Assembly: GCA_025458365.1 (NCBI GenBank)
Contig: JALOSP010000002.1
Span: 1-18,985 of the forward strand
Source of the DNA: Hyphomonadaceae bacterium
Lineage (GTDB): Bacteria > Pseudomonadota > Alphaproteobacteria > Caulobacterales > Aquidulcibacteraceae
Length of the DNA stretch: 18,985 nt
Reading direction: 5' to 3'
Shown: positions 1 to 7,065 of the stretch, piece after piece
How positions within the stretch are numbered: position 1 is the first letter of the stretch
How the letters are laid out: the number at the start of each line of letters is the position of its first letter
Translations under genes and position numbers: made by a program
The notes under the pieces: generated by a model
Told to the model about the DNA's origin: nothing
The model's input: only the letters and a program-made list of their open reading frames with translations
Database searches by the model: none

Positions 1-565
1 CGGTGCGCTGGATGCCATGCCGATCAAGGGTCGGATCACGGTCTCTGGCTACGAAGGTTCCGAGCTTCTGGTCGCGCGGCTCCTTATCGAGAGCGGGGCC
101 GACGTGCCCTATGTGGGCACCGCCTGCCCCAAATCGCCCTGGTCTGCGGCTGATCGAGACTGGCTCGTCGCCCATGGTGCCGAAGTCAAGTTCCGCGCAT
201 CGCTGGAAGATGACAAGGCCGCCGTCGATTTCTTCAAGCCGGACCTGGCCATTGGCACCACGCCGGTGGTGCAGCACGCCAAGGAAAAGGGCCTTCCGTC
301 CCTCTATTTCACCAATCTGATTTCGGCTCGTCCGCTGTTCGGGCCAGCCGGGGCAGGGTCGCTCGCCACCGTCGTCAATGCGGCGATGGCCAACAAGGGC
401 CGCATGGAGGCGATGGATGCCTTCTTCGACGGCGTCGGCACCGGCGATACGGCAGGCATCTGGCAGGAAACCCCGCAGGAGCGCCCGGAGTTCCGCAAAG
501 TGTTTGCCGCAAAGCTGAAGAAGGCCGCCAACGCTGTTGACGCGGGGGAGGCCGTTGGAACATGA
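1..565 (+). CDS. bchY: Chlorophyllide a reductase subunit Y, C-terminal part (5' truncated by window)
   Basis: This is the C-terminal ~187 residues of BchY; the reading frame is open from base 2 and the start lies outside the window. BchY pairs with BchZ as the catalytic NB-like protein of chlorophyllide a oxidoreductase (COR), a nitrogenase-like enzyme that reduces ring B on the way to bacteriochlorophyll a; BchX supplies electrons. Visible family features are the VPYVGTAC segment, the [19 protein letters not shown] segment and the [16 protein letters not shown] block near the C-terminus. The stop codon overlaps the bchZ start (ATGA), so the two subunits are probably translationally coupled. 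The identification rests on recognised family sequence and on the adjacent bchZ; confidence is high. Confidence 0.95.
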   Translation, partial: GALDAMPIKGRITVSGYEGSELLVARLLIESGADVPYVGTACPKSPWSAADRDWLVAHGAEVKFRASLEDDKAAVDFFKPDLAIGTTPVVQHAKEKGLPSLYFTNLISARPLFGPAGAGSLATVVNAAMANKGRMEAMDAFFDGVGTGDTAGIWQETPQERPEFRKVFAAKLKKAANAVDAGEAVGT

Positions 566-1998
566 CCCTGATCATCGATCATGATCGAGCTGGTGGATAC
601 TGGGGCGCGGTCTATGCCTTCACGGCCATCAAGGGCCTTCAGGTCGTCATTGACGGGCCGGTGGGATGCGAAAACCTCCCAGTCACGTCGGTCCTGCACT
701 ATACTGATGCGCTTCCACCGCACGAGCTGCCAATCGTTGTCACCGGCCTTGGCGAAGAAGAGCTGGGCCAGACGGGAACCGAAGATGCGATGAAGCGGGC
801 CTGGGCCGCGCTTGATCCCACATTGCCGTCGGTTGTGGTGACCGGTTCGATTGCTGAAATGATCGGTGGAGGGGTGACGCCCGAAGGCACCTCGATCCAG
901 CGGTTTCTGCCGCGCACCATCGACGAGGACCAGTGGCAGTCTGCGGACCGGGCGCTGGTTTGGCTGTGGAGCGAGTATGGGGCCAAGAAAGTCCCCGCAC
1001 CGCGCCCCCGCAAGGATGGGGCCAGGCCGAAAGTCAACATCATCGGGCCGATGTATGGCACATTCAACATGCCGTCGGATCTGGCCGAGATCGTCCGCCT
1101 GATCGAGGGCGTGGGCTGCGAAGTCAACATGACCTTCCCGCTCGGCAGCCACCTGGCTGATGTGAAGAGGCTGGCTGACGCCGAGGTCAATGTCTGCCTG
1201 TATCGGGAGTTCGGCCGCGCCTTGTGCGAGAAGCTGGAGCGTCCCTATCTGCAGGCCCCGATCGGTCTGAACTCGACGACCGCCTTCCTGCGCAGCCTTG
1301 CCGAACTGACCGGGCTCGACGCCGAGCCGTTCATCACGCGTGAAAAGCACACCACGATCAAGCCCTTGTGGGATCTCTGGCGCTCGGTGACGCAAGACTT
1401 CTTTGCCACGGCCAGTTTTGGGATCGTGGCGACCGAGACCTACACCCGGGGTATTCGCAGTTTCCTTGAGACCGACATGGGCTTGCCGTGCAATTTCGCC
1501 TTCTCCCGAACAGCAGGGGTGAAGCCGGACAATCAGGCCGTCCGTGCAGCGATTCACGACCGCCCGCCGCTGGTTCTCTTCGGCAGCTACAATGAGCGGA
1601 TGTATGCCGCAGAGGCCGGGGGCCGGGCGATATACATCCCGGTCTCTTTCCCAGGCGCCATTATCCGGCGCCACACCGGCACGCCGGTGATGGGCTATTC
1701 CGGTGCGGTCTGGCTGGTGCAGGAAGTGTGCAATGCGCTGTTCGATGCGCTGTTCCATATCCTTCCGCTTGGCACCCAGATGGACCAAGTGGCGGCTACC
1801 CCGACGCGGGCGCGCGAGCTGGAATGGGAGCCTCAGGCCAAGGCGGCATTTGATGCCATCGTCGAGGCCCAGCCGGTTCTGGTGCGGATCAGCGCGGCCA
1901 AGCGGCTGCGCGACGAAGCTGAAAGTCGTGTGCGCGCCCATGGCGGCGAGCGGGTGACAAAGACCGATCTCGAGATTGTGGGGGGTGTCCGCGCCTGA
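562..1998 (+). CDS. bchZ: Chlorophyllide a reductase subunit Z
   Basis: This 478-residue protein is the BchZ partner of BchY in chlorophyllide a oxidoreductase, a cytoplasmic enzyme of bacteriochlorophyll a synthesis. The N-terminus ([17 protein letters not shown]) and the GPVGCENLP motif are typical; Cys36 in that motif is the expected [4Fe-4S] ligand. The central [18 protein letters not shown] block and the C-terminal [23 protein letters not shown] block also match the family, and the length is normal. The ATG overlaps the bchY stop by ATGA. A gap of 123 bases separates it from pufB, too short for pufQ, which occupies this place in Rhodobacter. Transcription probably continues into puf, as in the bchCXYZ-puf superoperons of other purple bacteria. 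Confidence 0.97.
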   Translation: MTLIIDHDRAGGYWGAVYAFTAIKGLQVVIDGPVGCENLPVTSVLHYTDALPPHELPIVVTGLGEEELGQTGTEDAMKRAWAALDPTLPSVVVTGSIAEMIGGGVTPEGTSIQRFLPRTIDEDQWQSADRALVWLWSEYGAKKVPAPRPRKDGARPKVNIIGPMYGTFNMPSDLAEIVRLIEGVGCEVNMTFPLGSHLADVKRLADAEVNVCLYREFGRALCEKLERPYLQAPIGLNSTTAFLRSLAELTGLDAEPFITREKHTTIKPLWDLWRSVTQDFFATASFGIVATETYTRGIRSFLETDMGLPCNFAFSRTAGVKPDNQAVRAAIHDRPPLVLFGSYNERMYAAEAGGRAIYIPVSFPGAIIRRHTGTPVMGYSGAVWLVQEVCNALFDALFHILPLGTQMDQVAATPTRARELEWEPQAKAAFDAIVEAQPVLVRISAAKRLRDEAESRVRAHGGERVTKTDLEIVGGVRA

Positions 1999-2121
1999 CG
2001 GACACCGCCTGCCAAAGGTTCGGTGCGGCTGACCCCGCATCGGATGCCCGCCGCGTGGTGTTGACGCGGCAGTCGCGCCAGATGGGCCAAAACCCTGATG
2101 GCATATGTTGGAGGAGCAGAT

Positions 2122-2283
2122 ATGGCGAGTGATGATCGCACTTCCCTGTCAGGTCTTACCGAAGCTGAAGCGAAGGAATTCCATGGGGTGCTTGTCGCCT
2201 CGATGGGAGCATTCTTCGTCCTGAACGTGATCGCCCATGTCCTTGTCTGGAACTGGCGCCCATGGTTCGGGCCAAATTCGTGA
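2122..2283 (+). CDS. pufB: Light-harvesting complex 1 beta polypeptide
   Basis: This 53-residue single-span protein is the beta subunit of the LH1 core antenna, which surrounds the reaction centre in the intracytoplasmic membrane and binds bacteriochlorophyll. Its N-terminus has the usual [11 protein letters not shown] segment, with His21; the membrane span contains the Mg-ligand His39, followed by the conserved WRPWF motif with Trp45 (+6) and Trp48 (+9). The ATG at 2122 is chosen over an in-frame ATG 24 bases upstream because a clear GGAGGA ribosome site sits just before it and the resulting N-terminus matches the family. Residue 35, four before the ligand His, is Asn, where Ala is usual. 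pufA follows after 21 bases. Confidence 0.95.
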   Translation: MASDDRTSLSGLTEAEAKEFHGVLVASMGAFFVLNVIAHVLVWNWRPWFGPNS

Positions 2284-2304
2284 TCGCCTGAGGAGGACAT
2301 TGAT

Positions 2305-2469
2305 ATGTGGAAAGTGTGGCTTCTGTTCGATCCGCGCCGTGCGCTGATCGGCATTCTCACCTTCGCGTTCTTCATGGTCATGCTGAACCATTTCGTTCAG
2401 CTGTCCACCGCCCGTTATGGCAGCTGGTTGAGCACCTCTGTCCATGCGGCGCCGGCGGCAACCCCATAA
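2305..2469 (+). CDS. pufA: Light-harvesting complex 1 alpha polypeptide
   Basis: This 54-residue protein is the LH1 alpha subunit, partner of PufB. The start MWKVWLLFDPRRALIG closely follows the family pattern (compare MWRIWQLFDPRQALVG in Rhodospirillum rubrum), the single membrane span runs about residues 12-33, and His29 is the expected bacteriochlorophyll ligand, followed by a QLST segment. An AGGAGG ribosome site lies 8 bases before the ATG. Two details are odd: residue 25 (His-4) is Val where Ala is usual, and the tryptophan normally 11 residues after the His is 12 after it (Trp41), as if one residue was inserted. The C-terminal tail is Ala/Pro-rich. The gene is followed by a 205-base spacer with a large stem-loop before pufL. 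Confidence 0.94.
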   Translation: MWKVWLLFDPRRALIGILTFAFFMVMLNHFVQLSTARYGSWLSTSVHAAPAATP

Positions 2470-2497
2470 GGGTTGACCGGAACGCACCCGACCAGGA

Positions 2498-2551
2498 GCG
2501 GGCGGCAGCAGATGGAAGGGCAGGCGCACGCCTGCCCGCCATGCCGCCCGC
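2498..2551 (+). promoter_or_regulatory. Two-tier intercistronic stem-loop between pufA and pufL
   Basis: The pufA-pufL spacer can fold into a long hairpin. The outer arms 2498-2507 and 2542-2551 pair over 10 bp (5' arm GCGGGCGGCA). Inside them, GGGCAGGC at 2518-2525 pairs with GCCTGCCC at 2530-2537 over 8 bp, closed by a four-base GCAC loop. No T-run follows, so it is not a simple terminator. In Rhodobacter a hairpin at the same place protects the pufBA end of the processed mRNA from 3' exonucleases and gives more LH1 than reaction-centre transcript; the same role is inferred here. A smaller possible stem lies at 2619-2624 with 2636-2641. Confidence 0.8.
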
Positions 2552-2674
2552 ATCCACCCCGAACCAACCATCCGCGCGACGGCTCCGGCAAACCCGGTCC
2601 GCCGCAACCGTCAACAATCGCGCCACCGCCGTAACGGCGCGGTCAAGACTTCGAGCCCGTCGAGGAGACACGCC

Positions 2675-3529
2675 ATGGCTCTGTTGAGTTTTGAAAGAAA
2701 GTACCGTGTCCGGGGCGGTACGCTGATCGGCGGCGATCTGTTCGATTTCTGGGTAGGCCCCTTCTATATGGGCATTTTCGGTGTTTCGGCGGCATTCTTT
2801 GCCGTTTTGGGCACCGCCCTGATCTTCTTCAGCGCGTCGCTTCAGAATGAATTCAATCCCTGGCTCATCACCATCAATCCGCCGCCAATCGAGGCCGGGT
2901 TGGGACTGGCGCCGATGCGCGAAGGCGGTCTGTGGCAGGTCATCACGATCTGTGCACTTGGCGCTTTCATCTCATGGGCGCTCCGCATGGTCGAGATTTC
3001 GCGCAAGCTGGGCATGGGGTACCATGTTCCAGTTGCTTTCAGCGTAGCAATCTTTGCCTATGCCACCCTTGAGGTGATCCGACCGCTGCTGATGGGATCG
3101 TGGGGTTATGCCTTCCCATATGGCATTTTCACCCACCTGAACTGGGTCAGCAACACCGGCTATTCTTATGGGAACTTCCTGTACAATCCGGCTCACCTTG
3201 TGGCGGTGTCGTTCTTCTTCACCACCACGCTGGCGCTTGCGTTGCACGGTGCGCTCATCCTGTCAGCGGTCAATCCCGGCAAGGGGGAGGTCGTGAAGAC
3301 GCCAGAACATGAAGACACCTATTTCCGGGACTTCATCGGCTATTCCGTCGGCACTTTGGGCATCCACCGCGTTGGCTTGTTCCTGGCCCTGTCTGCTGGG
3401 TTCTGGAGCGCGATCTGCATCGTGATTTCGGGAACCATCTGGACCGATCCCTGGAACATCTGGTGGGACTGGTGGCTCAACATGCCATTCTGGTCGGGCG
3501 AAGAGCTCGTGCAGTTTCTGGTCAACTGA
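2675..3529 (+). CDS. pufL: Photosynthetic reaction centre L subunit
   Basis: This 284-residue five-helix membrane protein forms the reaction-centre core with PufM and binds the special pair, accessory bacteriochlorophyll, bacteriopheophytin, QB and the non-haem iron. Counted without Met1 it aligns gap-free with the Rhodobacter sphaeroides L subunit through the cofactor region: His153 and His173 (chlorophyll ligands), His190 and His230 (iron ligands), and Glu212, Asp213 and Ser223 (QB proton path) are all present, as are Phe121, Tyr162 and Phe181. Two tuning residues differ: position 104, normally Glu, is Met, and position 168, normally His, is Leu. A GAGGAG ribosome site precedes the ATG. pufM follows after 12 bases. 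Confidence 0.98.
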   Translation: MALLSFERKYRVRGGTLIGGDLFDFWVGPFYMGIFGVSAAFFAVLGTALIFFSASLQNEFNPWLITINPPPIEAGLGLAPMREGGLWQVITICALGAFISWALRMVEISRKLGMGYHVPVAFSVAIFAYATLEVIRPLLMGSWGYAFPYGIFTHLNWVSNTGYSYGNFLYNPAHLVAVSFFFTTTLALALHGALILSAVNPGKGEVVKTPEHEDTYFRDFIGYSVGTLGIHRVGLFLALSAGFWSAICIVISGTIWTDPWNIWWDWWLNMPFWSGEELVQFLVN

Positions 3530-3541
3530 GGGGAGGGTATC

Positions 3542-4465
3542 ATGAGTTACTATCAGAACATCTTCACCCAGACGCAGGTCCGTGGACCGGCCGAAGCAGG
3601 TGTGCCTCTGCCGAAGGGCGATTCACCACGCGACGGCGGTGCCTTCTTCTCCTATTGGATGGGCAAGATCGGCAATGCCCAGATCGGCCCCATCTATCTG
3701 GGTTTCCTTGGCTCGATGTCGCTGCTGTTCGGCTTCATCTGGTTCGAAATCGTGGGTCTCACGATGTGGAGCCAGGTTGGCTGGGACCCGGTGCAGTATG
3801 TCCGCCAGTTGTTCTGGCTGGGCGTCGGGCCACCGGCAGAAAGCTATGGCTTGAGCCTGTTCGTGCCGTGGAATGAAGGCGGGGCATGGATTGCCTCATC
3901 CTTCTGCCTGTTGCTGTCGGTCTTGCTTTGGTGGGCCCGTACCTACACCCGCGCCAAGGCACTGGGGTTGGGCACGCATGTGGCATGGGCCTTTGCCTCT
4001 GCCATCTGGCTGTTCCTTGTGCTGGGCCTGTTGCGGCCGCTGTTCATGGGCAGCTGGGCCGAAGCTGTGCCCTACGGGATTTTCCCCCACCTCGATTGGA
4101 CCAACAACTTCTCGATCCGGTACGGAAACTTCTTCTACAACCCGTTCCACTGCTTCTCCATCGTGTTCCTGTTTGGATCCACGCTGCTGTTTGCCATGCA
4201 CGGTGCGACCATTCTGGCAGTCGGACGCTACGGCGGCGACCGGGAGCTGGAACAGATCACCGACCGTGGCACTGCAGGTGAGCGGGCAGGTCTGTTCTGG
4301 CGCTGGGTCATGGGGTTCAATGCCTCGATGGAATCCATCCACCGTTGGGCCTGGTGGTTTGCAGTCCTGACCACACTGACCGGCGGCATCGGCGTGCTGA
4401 TCACTGGAACCCTGGTGGACAATTGGACCGAGTGGGCGATCCGCCACAATTACTTCCCGCAATAG
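3542..4465 (+). CDS. pufM: Photosynthetic reaction centre M subunit
   Basis: This 307-residue five-helix protein is the M partner of PufL and holds the QA site. Without Met1 it aligns gap-free with Rhodobacter sphaeroides M over at least residues 1-266: His182 and His202 (chlorophyll ligands), His219, Glu234 and His266 (iron ligands), Trp252 and Asn259 (QA pocket) and Trp115 are retained. Tyr210, the residue best known for fast primary electron transfer, is Phe, and Gly203, next to the ligand His202, is Cys. A GGGAGG ribosome site lies just before the ATG. The gene is followed by a strong stem-loop; no pufC (cytochrome subunit) or pufX is present, so P+ is presumably re-reduced by a soluble or separately encoded cytochrome. 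Confidence 0.98.
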   Translation: MSYYQNIFTQTQVRGPAEAGVPLPKGDSPRDGGAFFSYWMGKIGNAQIGPIYLGFLGSMSLLFGFIWFEIVGLTMWSQVGWDPVQYVRQLFWLGVGPPAESYGLSLFVPWNEGGAWIASSFCLLLSVLLWWARTYTRAKALGLGTHVAWAFASAIWLFLVLGLLRPLFMGSWAEAVPYGIFPHLDWTNNFSIRYGNFFYNPFHCFSIVFLFGSTLLFAMHGATILAVGRYGGDRELEQITDRGTAGERAGLFWRWVMGFNASMESIHRWAWWFAVLTTLTGGIGVLITGTLVDNWTEWAIRHNYFPQ

Positions 4466-4493
4466 TCTCCTCGACCAAACAGGGGGCCAATCC

Positions 4494-4523
4494 GGGGGCG
4501 CCAGTCGCAGGGCTGGCGCCCCC
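4494..4523 (+). terminator. Stem-loop terminator at the end of the puf operon
   Basis: A perfect 11-bp stem (GGGGGCGCCAG at 4494-4504 with its complement at 4513-4523) closes an 8-base loop 28 bases after the pufM stop, followed by TTCCTT. The weak T-tract makes it an imperfect intrinsic terminator, but position and stem strength fit the 3' end of the puf mRNA, where it would also block 3' decay. Confidence 0.75.
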
Positions 4524-4651
4524 TTCCTTGTGCGTCACCGGGCAAGGGGGCAGCCACAGAAGGGTCTTGAAAACCTGTTGCCAACATGGTCTGCAATGTC
4601 CGTCAAGGCCAGTTTCAAGGCCGGTCCATCCAGCCCAATCGTGCGCAACTT

Positions 4652-4665
4652 TTGAATTTGATCAA
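4652..4665. promoter_or_regulatory. FNR/FixK-like box upstream of purU
   Basis: TTGAATTTGATCAA matches the FNR/FixK consensus TTGAT-N4-ATCAA at nine of ten fixed bases and fits TTGA-N6-TCAA exactly. It overlaps a perfect 14-bp palindrome (AATTTGATCAAATT, 4655-4668), so it could instead be the operator of another dimeric regulator. It lies 53 bases before the purU ATG and downstream of the puf terminator. I see no convincing -10 element at the class II spacing, so activation versus repression is open. Confidence 0.4.
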
Positions 4666-4718
4666 ATTGCTTCTGTTTTGATGACGCCATCAAGACGCAA
4701 TCTGATCTGGGAGCCTCC

Positions 4719-5579
4719 ATGCCCGAACGAAGCACCGCAATCCTGACCTTTTCCTGCCCGGACCGAATCGGGATCGTTCACGCTGTTGCAGCCTTCCTCA
4801 AACAGAATAACTGCAACATCGCCGACAGCGCCCAGTTCAGCGACGAAACCAGCGGGCAGTTCTTCATGAGGGTGGTGTTTACTGGCGTCAGTGTGGAGGG
4901 TCTGGCCCGGCTGCGCGAGCAGTTTGGCCTGGAAGCCGAAACCCTCTCGCTGGACTGGCAGATCCACCACGGGTCAGAAAAGACCCGCACCATGATTCTG
5001 GTCTCGAAGTTTGATCATTGCTTGCGAGACCTGCTCTACCGGCATTCGATGGGAGAGTTGCCGATTGAGATCGTCGGCATTGTGTCCAACCATCGTGATT
5101 GCGAGGCCCTTGCCGCGAACCACGCCGTGCCTTTCCACCACCACCCTGTCAGTGCGGCCACAAAGGCTGCACAGGAAGAGCATCTCTTGCATCTCATCGA
5201 GACGACAGGGACCGAACTGGTGGTACTCGCACGTTACATGCAAATCCTGTCTGATGATTTCACAACCCGGCTCGCCGGGCGCGTGATCAACATCCACCAC
5301 AGCTTTCTACCGAGTTTCAAGGGCGCAAGGCCCTATCAGCAAGCCCATGCACGCGGCGTCAAGCTGATCGGTGCCACCGCTCATTTTGCCAGTCCCGAGC
5401 TGGACGAGGGCCCGATTATTGATCAAGGGGTGGTTCCGGTAAACCATGCCTATTCCGCTGGAGAGTTCATCGCACTTGGCCGGGATGTGGAGCGGATCGT
5501 GCTGGCCCGGGCGGTCAAGGCGTTCGCCGAGCGTCGCATCCTGCTGAACGGCACGAAGACAGTGGTTTTTTCAAAGTAG
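4719..5579 (+). CDS. purU: Formyltetrahydrofolate deformylase
   Basis: This 286-residue cytoplasmic enzyme hydrolyses 10-formyl-tetrahydrofolate to formate and tetrahydrofolate, balancing one-carbon pools and supplying formate. Residues ~5-80 form an ACT domain (ILTFSCPDRIGIVHAVAAF), and residues ~90-280 the formyltransferase-fold hydrolase. The family signature SKFDHCLRDLLYR is at 96-108. The catalytic triad is visible as Asn191 and His193 in INIHHSFLPSF and Asp229 in the ELDEGPII segment. Length is normal for PurU. A GGGAG ribosome site precedes the ATG. It stands alone between the puf terminator and a convergent gene; an FNR-like box upstream suggests possible oxygen-linked control. Confidence 0.96.
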   Translation: MPERSTAILTFSCPDRIGIVHAVAAFLKQNNCNIADSAQFSDETSGQFFMRVVFTGVSVEGLARLREQFGLEAETLSLDWQIHHGSEKTRTMILVSKFDHCLRDLLYRHSMGELPIEIVGIVSNHRDCEALAANHAVPFHHHPVSAATKAAQEEHLLHLIETTGTELVVLARYMQILSDDFTTRLAGRVINIHHSFLPSFKGARPYQQAHARGVKLIGATAHFASPELDEGPIIDQGVVPVNHAYSAGEFIALGRDVERIVLARAVKAFAERRILLNGTKTVVFSK

Positions 5580-5614
5580 GCGGGAAGGTGCAAAAGCCCG
5601 GCCCGCAGAATGCG

Positions 5615-6373
5615 TTATGCGGCGGCCTGCACGGCTTCGGGCTGCGCCCGGGCGCCAGGCAGGTGATGCCGGTAAAAGCCCGCAATCCAGCTGCCGACAA
5701 CGGCGTTGTCCAGCGGGCCTGCCAGCGACTCCAGAGCCGCATCAGCCTCCTTCTCACCAAACCGGATACCGCGACGGCTGGCAATCAGGTCGCGGGCAAA
5801 TCCCGGATCGAACTCCGGGTGACCCTGAAAACTCAACGCCGGAGCGTGGCGGTACATCAGGGCTGCATATGGGGTGAAGTCTGATGAGGCCAGCACACTG
5901 GCCACATCGGGCTTCTCCAGAACCTGATCTTGATGGCTTACGGCCATGTGCAAGCTGTTCCGCCCGTGGCATTCCATCCAGGGTTCTTTGTCCGATACCG
6001 CATAGGTATGGCGCCCGATGCCCCAGCCCTGCGGCGCCTTGGCCACGTGACCACCAAATGCAGCGGCCAGGAGCTGGTGGCCGAAACAGATACCGACCTG
6101 TGGAACCGAAGCAGCCGCGGCGCGCCTCACGAATGATTTCAACGGCTGGATCCATGGCAAAGGGTCGTACACACCGCTCGGTGAACCGGTGATCAGAACA
6201 GCCTCGACCTGCTCTACCGGCGGCAACGCCTCACCCTCCCCGACGGCAATTGTTTCCACCGCTGCAATAGCCAGATGCGGGCTGAGGAGGCTTTCAAGCA
6301 TCACAGGATAGCGCGGCCAGCGGTCGCTGACAGGGGCAGGCGGACGTCCGGTTTCGAAGATCGTGAGTTTCAT
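5615..6373 (-). CDS. Class I glutamine amidotransferase (GMP synthase-like)
   Basis: This 252-residue protein is a stand-alone class I glutamine amidotransferase domain of the GMP-synthase-like type. The nucleophile elbow GICFGHQLLA carries Cys96, and His185 and Glu187 in the GHPEF motif complete the Cys-His-Glu triad; ITGSPSGVYD (61-70) forms the oxyanion-side loop. Because no synthetase domain is fused or adjacent, its acceptor is unknown; such proteins are often annotated as putative GMP synthase, but true GuaA is about twice as long. It converges with purU (35-base gap) and diverges from sdhC. The C-terminal ~50 residues are Ala-rich and less conserved. The function beyond the amidase fold is not established. 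Confidence 0.85.
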   Translation of the reverse strand: MKLTIFETGRPPAPVSDRWPRYPVMLESLLSPHLAIAAVETIAVGEGEALPPVEQVEAVLITGSPSGVYDPLPWIQPLKSFVRRAAAASVPQVGICFGHQLLAAAFGGHVAKAPQGWGIGRHTYAVSDKEPWMECHGRNSLHMAVSHQDQVLEKPDVASVLASSDFTPYAALMYRHAPALSFQGHPEFDPGFARDLIASRRGIRFGEKEADAALESLAGPLDNAVVGSWIAGFYRHHLPGARAQPEAVQAAA

Positions 6374-6602
6374 GCGCCAACCCTAACCGCAGACAAGTCA
6401 CCACGATAAGTCAGAGAGATTGAAAAATCAGTATAGCCCAATTGATGCACGCAGGGCGGGCGCCTTGATGGTGTGCATGCATGATTTTGAATCACCCGCC
6501 CGATTTGACCCTCTGCACTTGGCCGCCCGCCAGTGACAGTGACACATTGACCTGTGGCAGCGGCTGTCTCATGTCGCTAGCAATGACCGCAGGTCGGTTG
6601 AA

Positions 6603-6620
6603 GTTTCGCGCGCGCGAAAC
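6603..6620. promoter_or_regulatory. Perfect 18-bp palindrome upstream of sdhC
   Basis: GTTTCGCGCGCGCGAAAC is an uninterrupted 18-base palindrome ending 36 bases before the sdhC start. It could be the operator of a dimeric regulator or, in RNA, a hairpin in the sdh leader close to the ribosome site at 6641-6647. The rest of the 283-base divergent spacer (6374-6656) has TTGACC hexamers at 6505 and 6547 that could be -35 elements, without a good -10 at the right spacing, plus a TGCATGCA palindrome near 6474. Confidence 0.5.
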
Positions 6621-6656
6621 AGATTGACAGGGCGGGTTGGGGAGAGGACTGCCATC

Positions 6657-7052
6657 ATGGCTGGAACCGGTTGGAATGATCCGCGGCCAATGTCGCCGCA
6701 TTTGCAGATCTGGCGCTGGCATGTGACGATGGCGACGTCGATCCTGCAGCGCGTCAGTGGCGGTGCCAATTATGCGGGGGCTATCATTGCGGTGGCCTGG
6801 CTTGTGGCGCTGGCGTCCGGGCCGCAGGCCTATGCCGCTTTCTCCGACCTTCTGTTCGGCCCGCTCGGCAAGCTCGTCCTGTTCGGCCTGTGCCTCAGCT
6901 ACAGCTTCCACTTGTTTGGTGGCATCCGTTATCTGTTCTGGGATGCCGGCAAAGGTTTTGCACCGGGTATTGCGAAAACCATGAGCTGGGCGATCCTGGC
7001 GGCGGGCCTGCTGGTCGGGGTTGGCGTTTTCGCGCTGGCTCATGCGGTCTGA
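6657..7052 (+). CDS. sdhC: Succinate dehydrogenase cytochrome b556 subunit
   Basis: This 131-residue protein is the larger membrane anchor of complex II. It has the N-terminal signature RPMSPHLQIWRW, three hydrophobic spans (about 37-55, 68-88 and 108-128) and His85 in SYSFHLFGGIRYLFWD, the expected haem b ligand. The ATG at 6657 is preferred over an in-frame TTG 33 bases upstream because a GGAGAGG ribosome site lies 9 bases before it and the protein then begins as SdhC usually does. One oddity: the SxxHR signature reads SILQR, with Gln31 in place of the usual His. sdhD follows after 13 bases. Confidence 0.93.
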   Translation: MAGTGWNDPRPMSPHLQIWRWHVTMATSILQRVSGGANYAGAIIAVAWLVALASGPQAYAAFSDLLFGPLGKLVLFGLCLSYSFHLFGGIRYLFWDAGKGFAPGIAKTMSWAILAAGLLVGVGVFALAHAV

Positions 7053-7065
7053 AGGGGGCACGACG

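Noticed and set aside
304..2040. Long open frame on the minus strand (578 codons) opposite bchY/bchZ
   Set aside because: It lies antisense to well-identified genes, gives Arg/His-rich sequence without motifs, and is expected from GC-rich codon use.
2059..2076. Possible PpsR/CrtJ site (TGT-N12-ACA) before pufB
   Set aside because: The TGT at 2059 is not followed by ACA at the right spacing, and no other copy fits in the bchZ-pufB gap.
1999..2121. Hidden pufQ between bchZ and pufB
   Set aside because: Only 123 bases are available and the one in-frame extension (ATG at 2098) is just an N-terminal extension of PufB.
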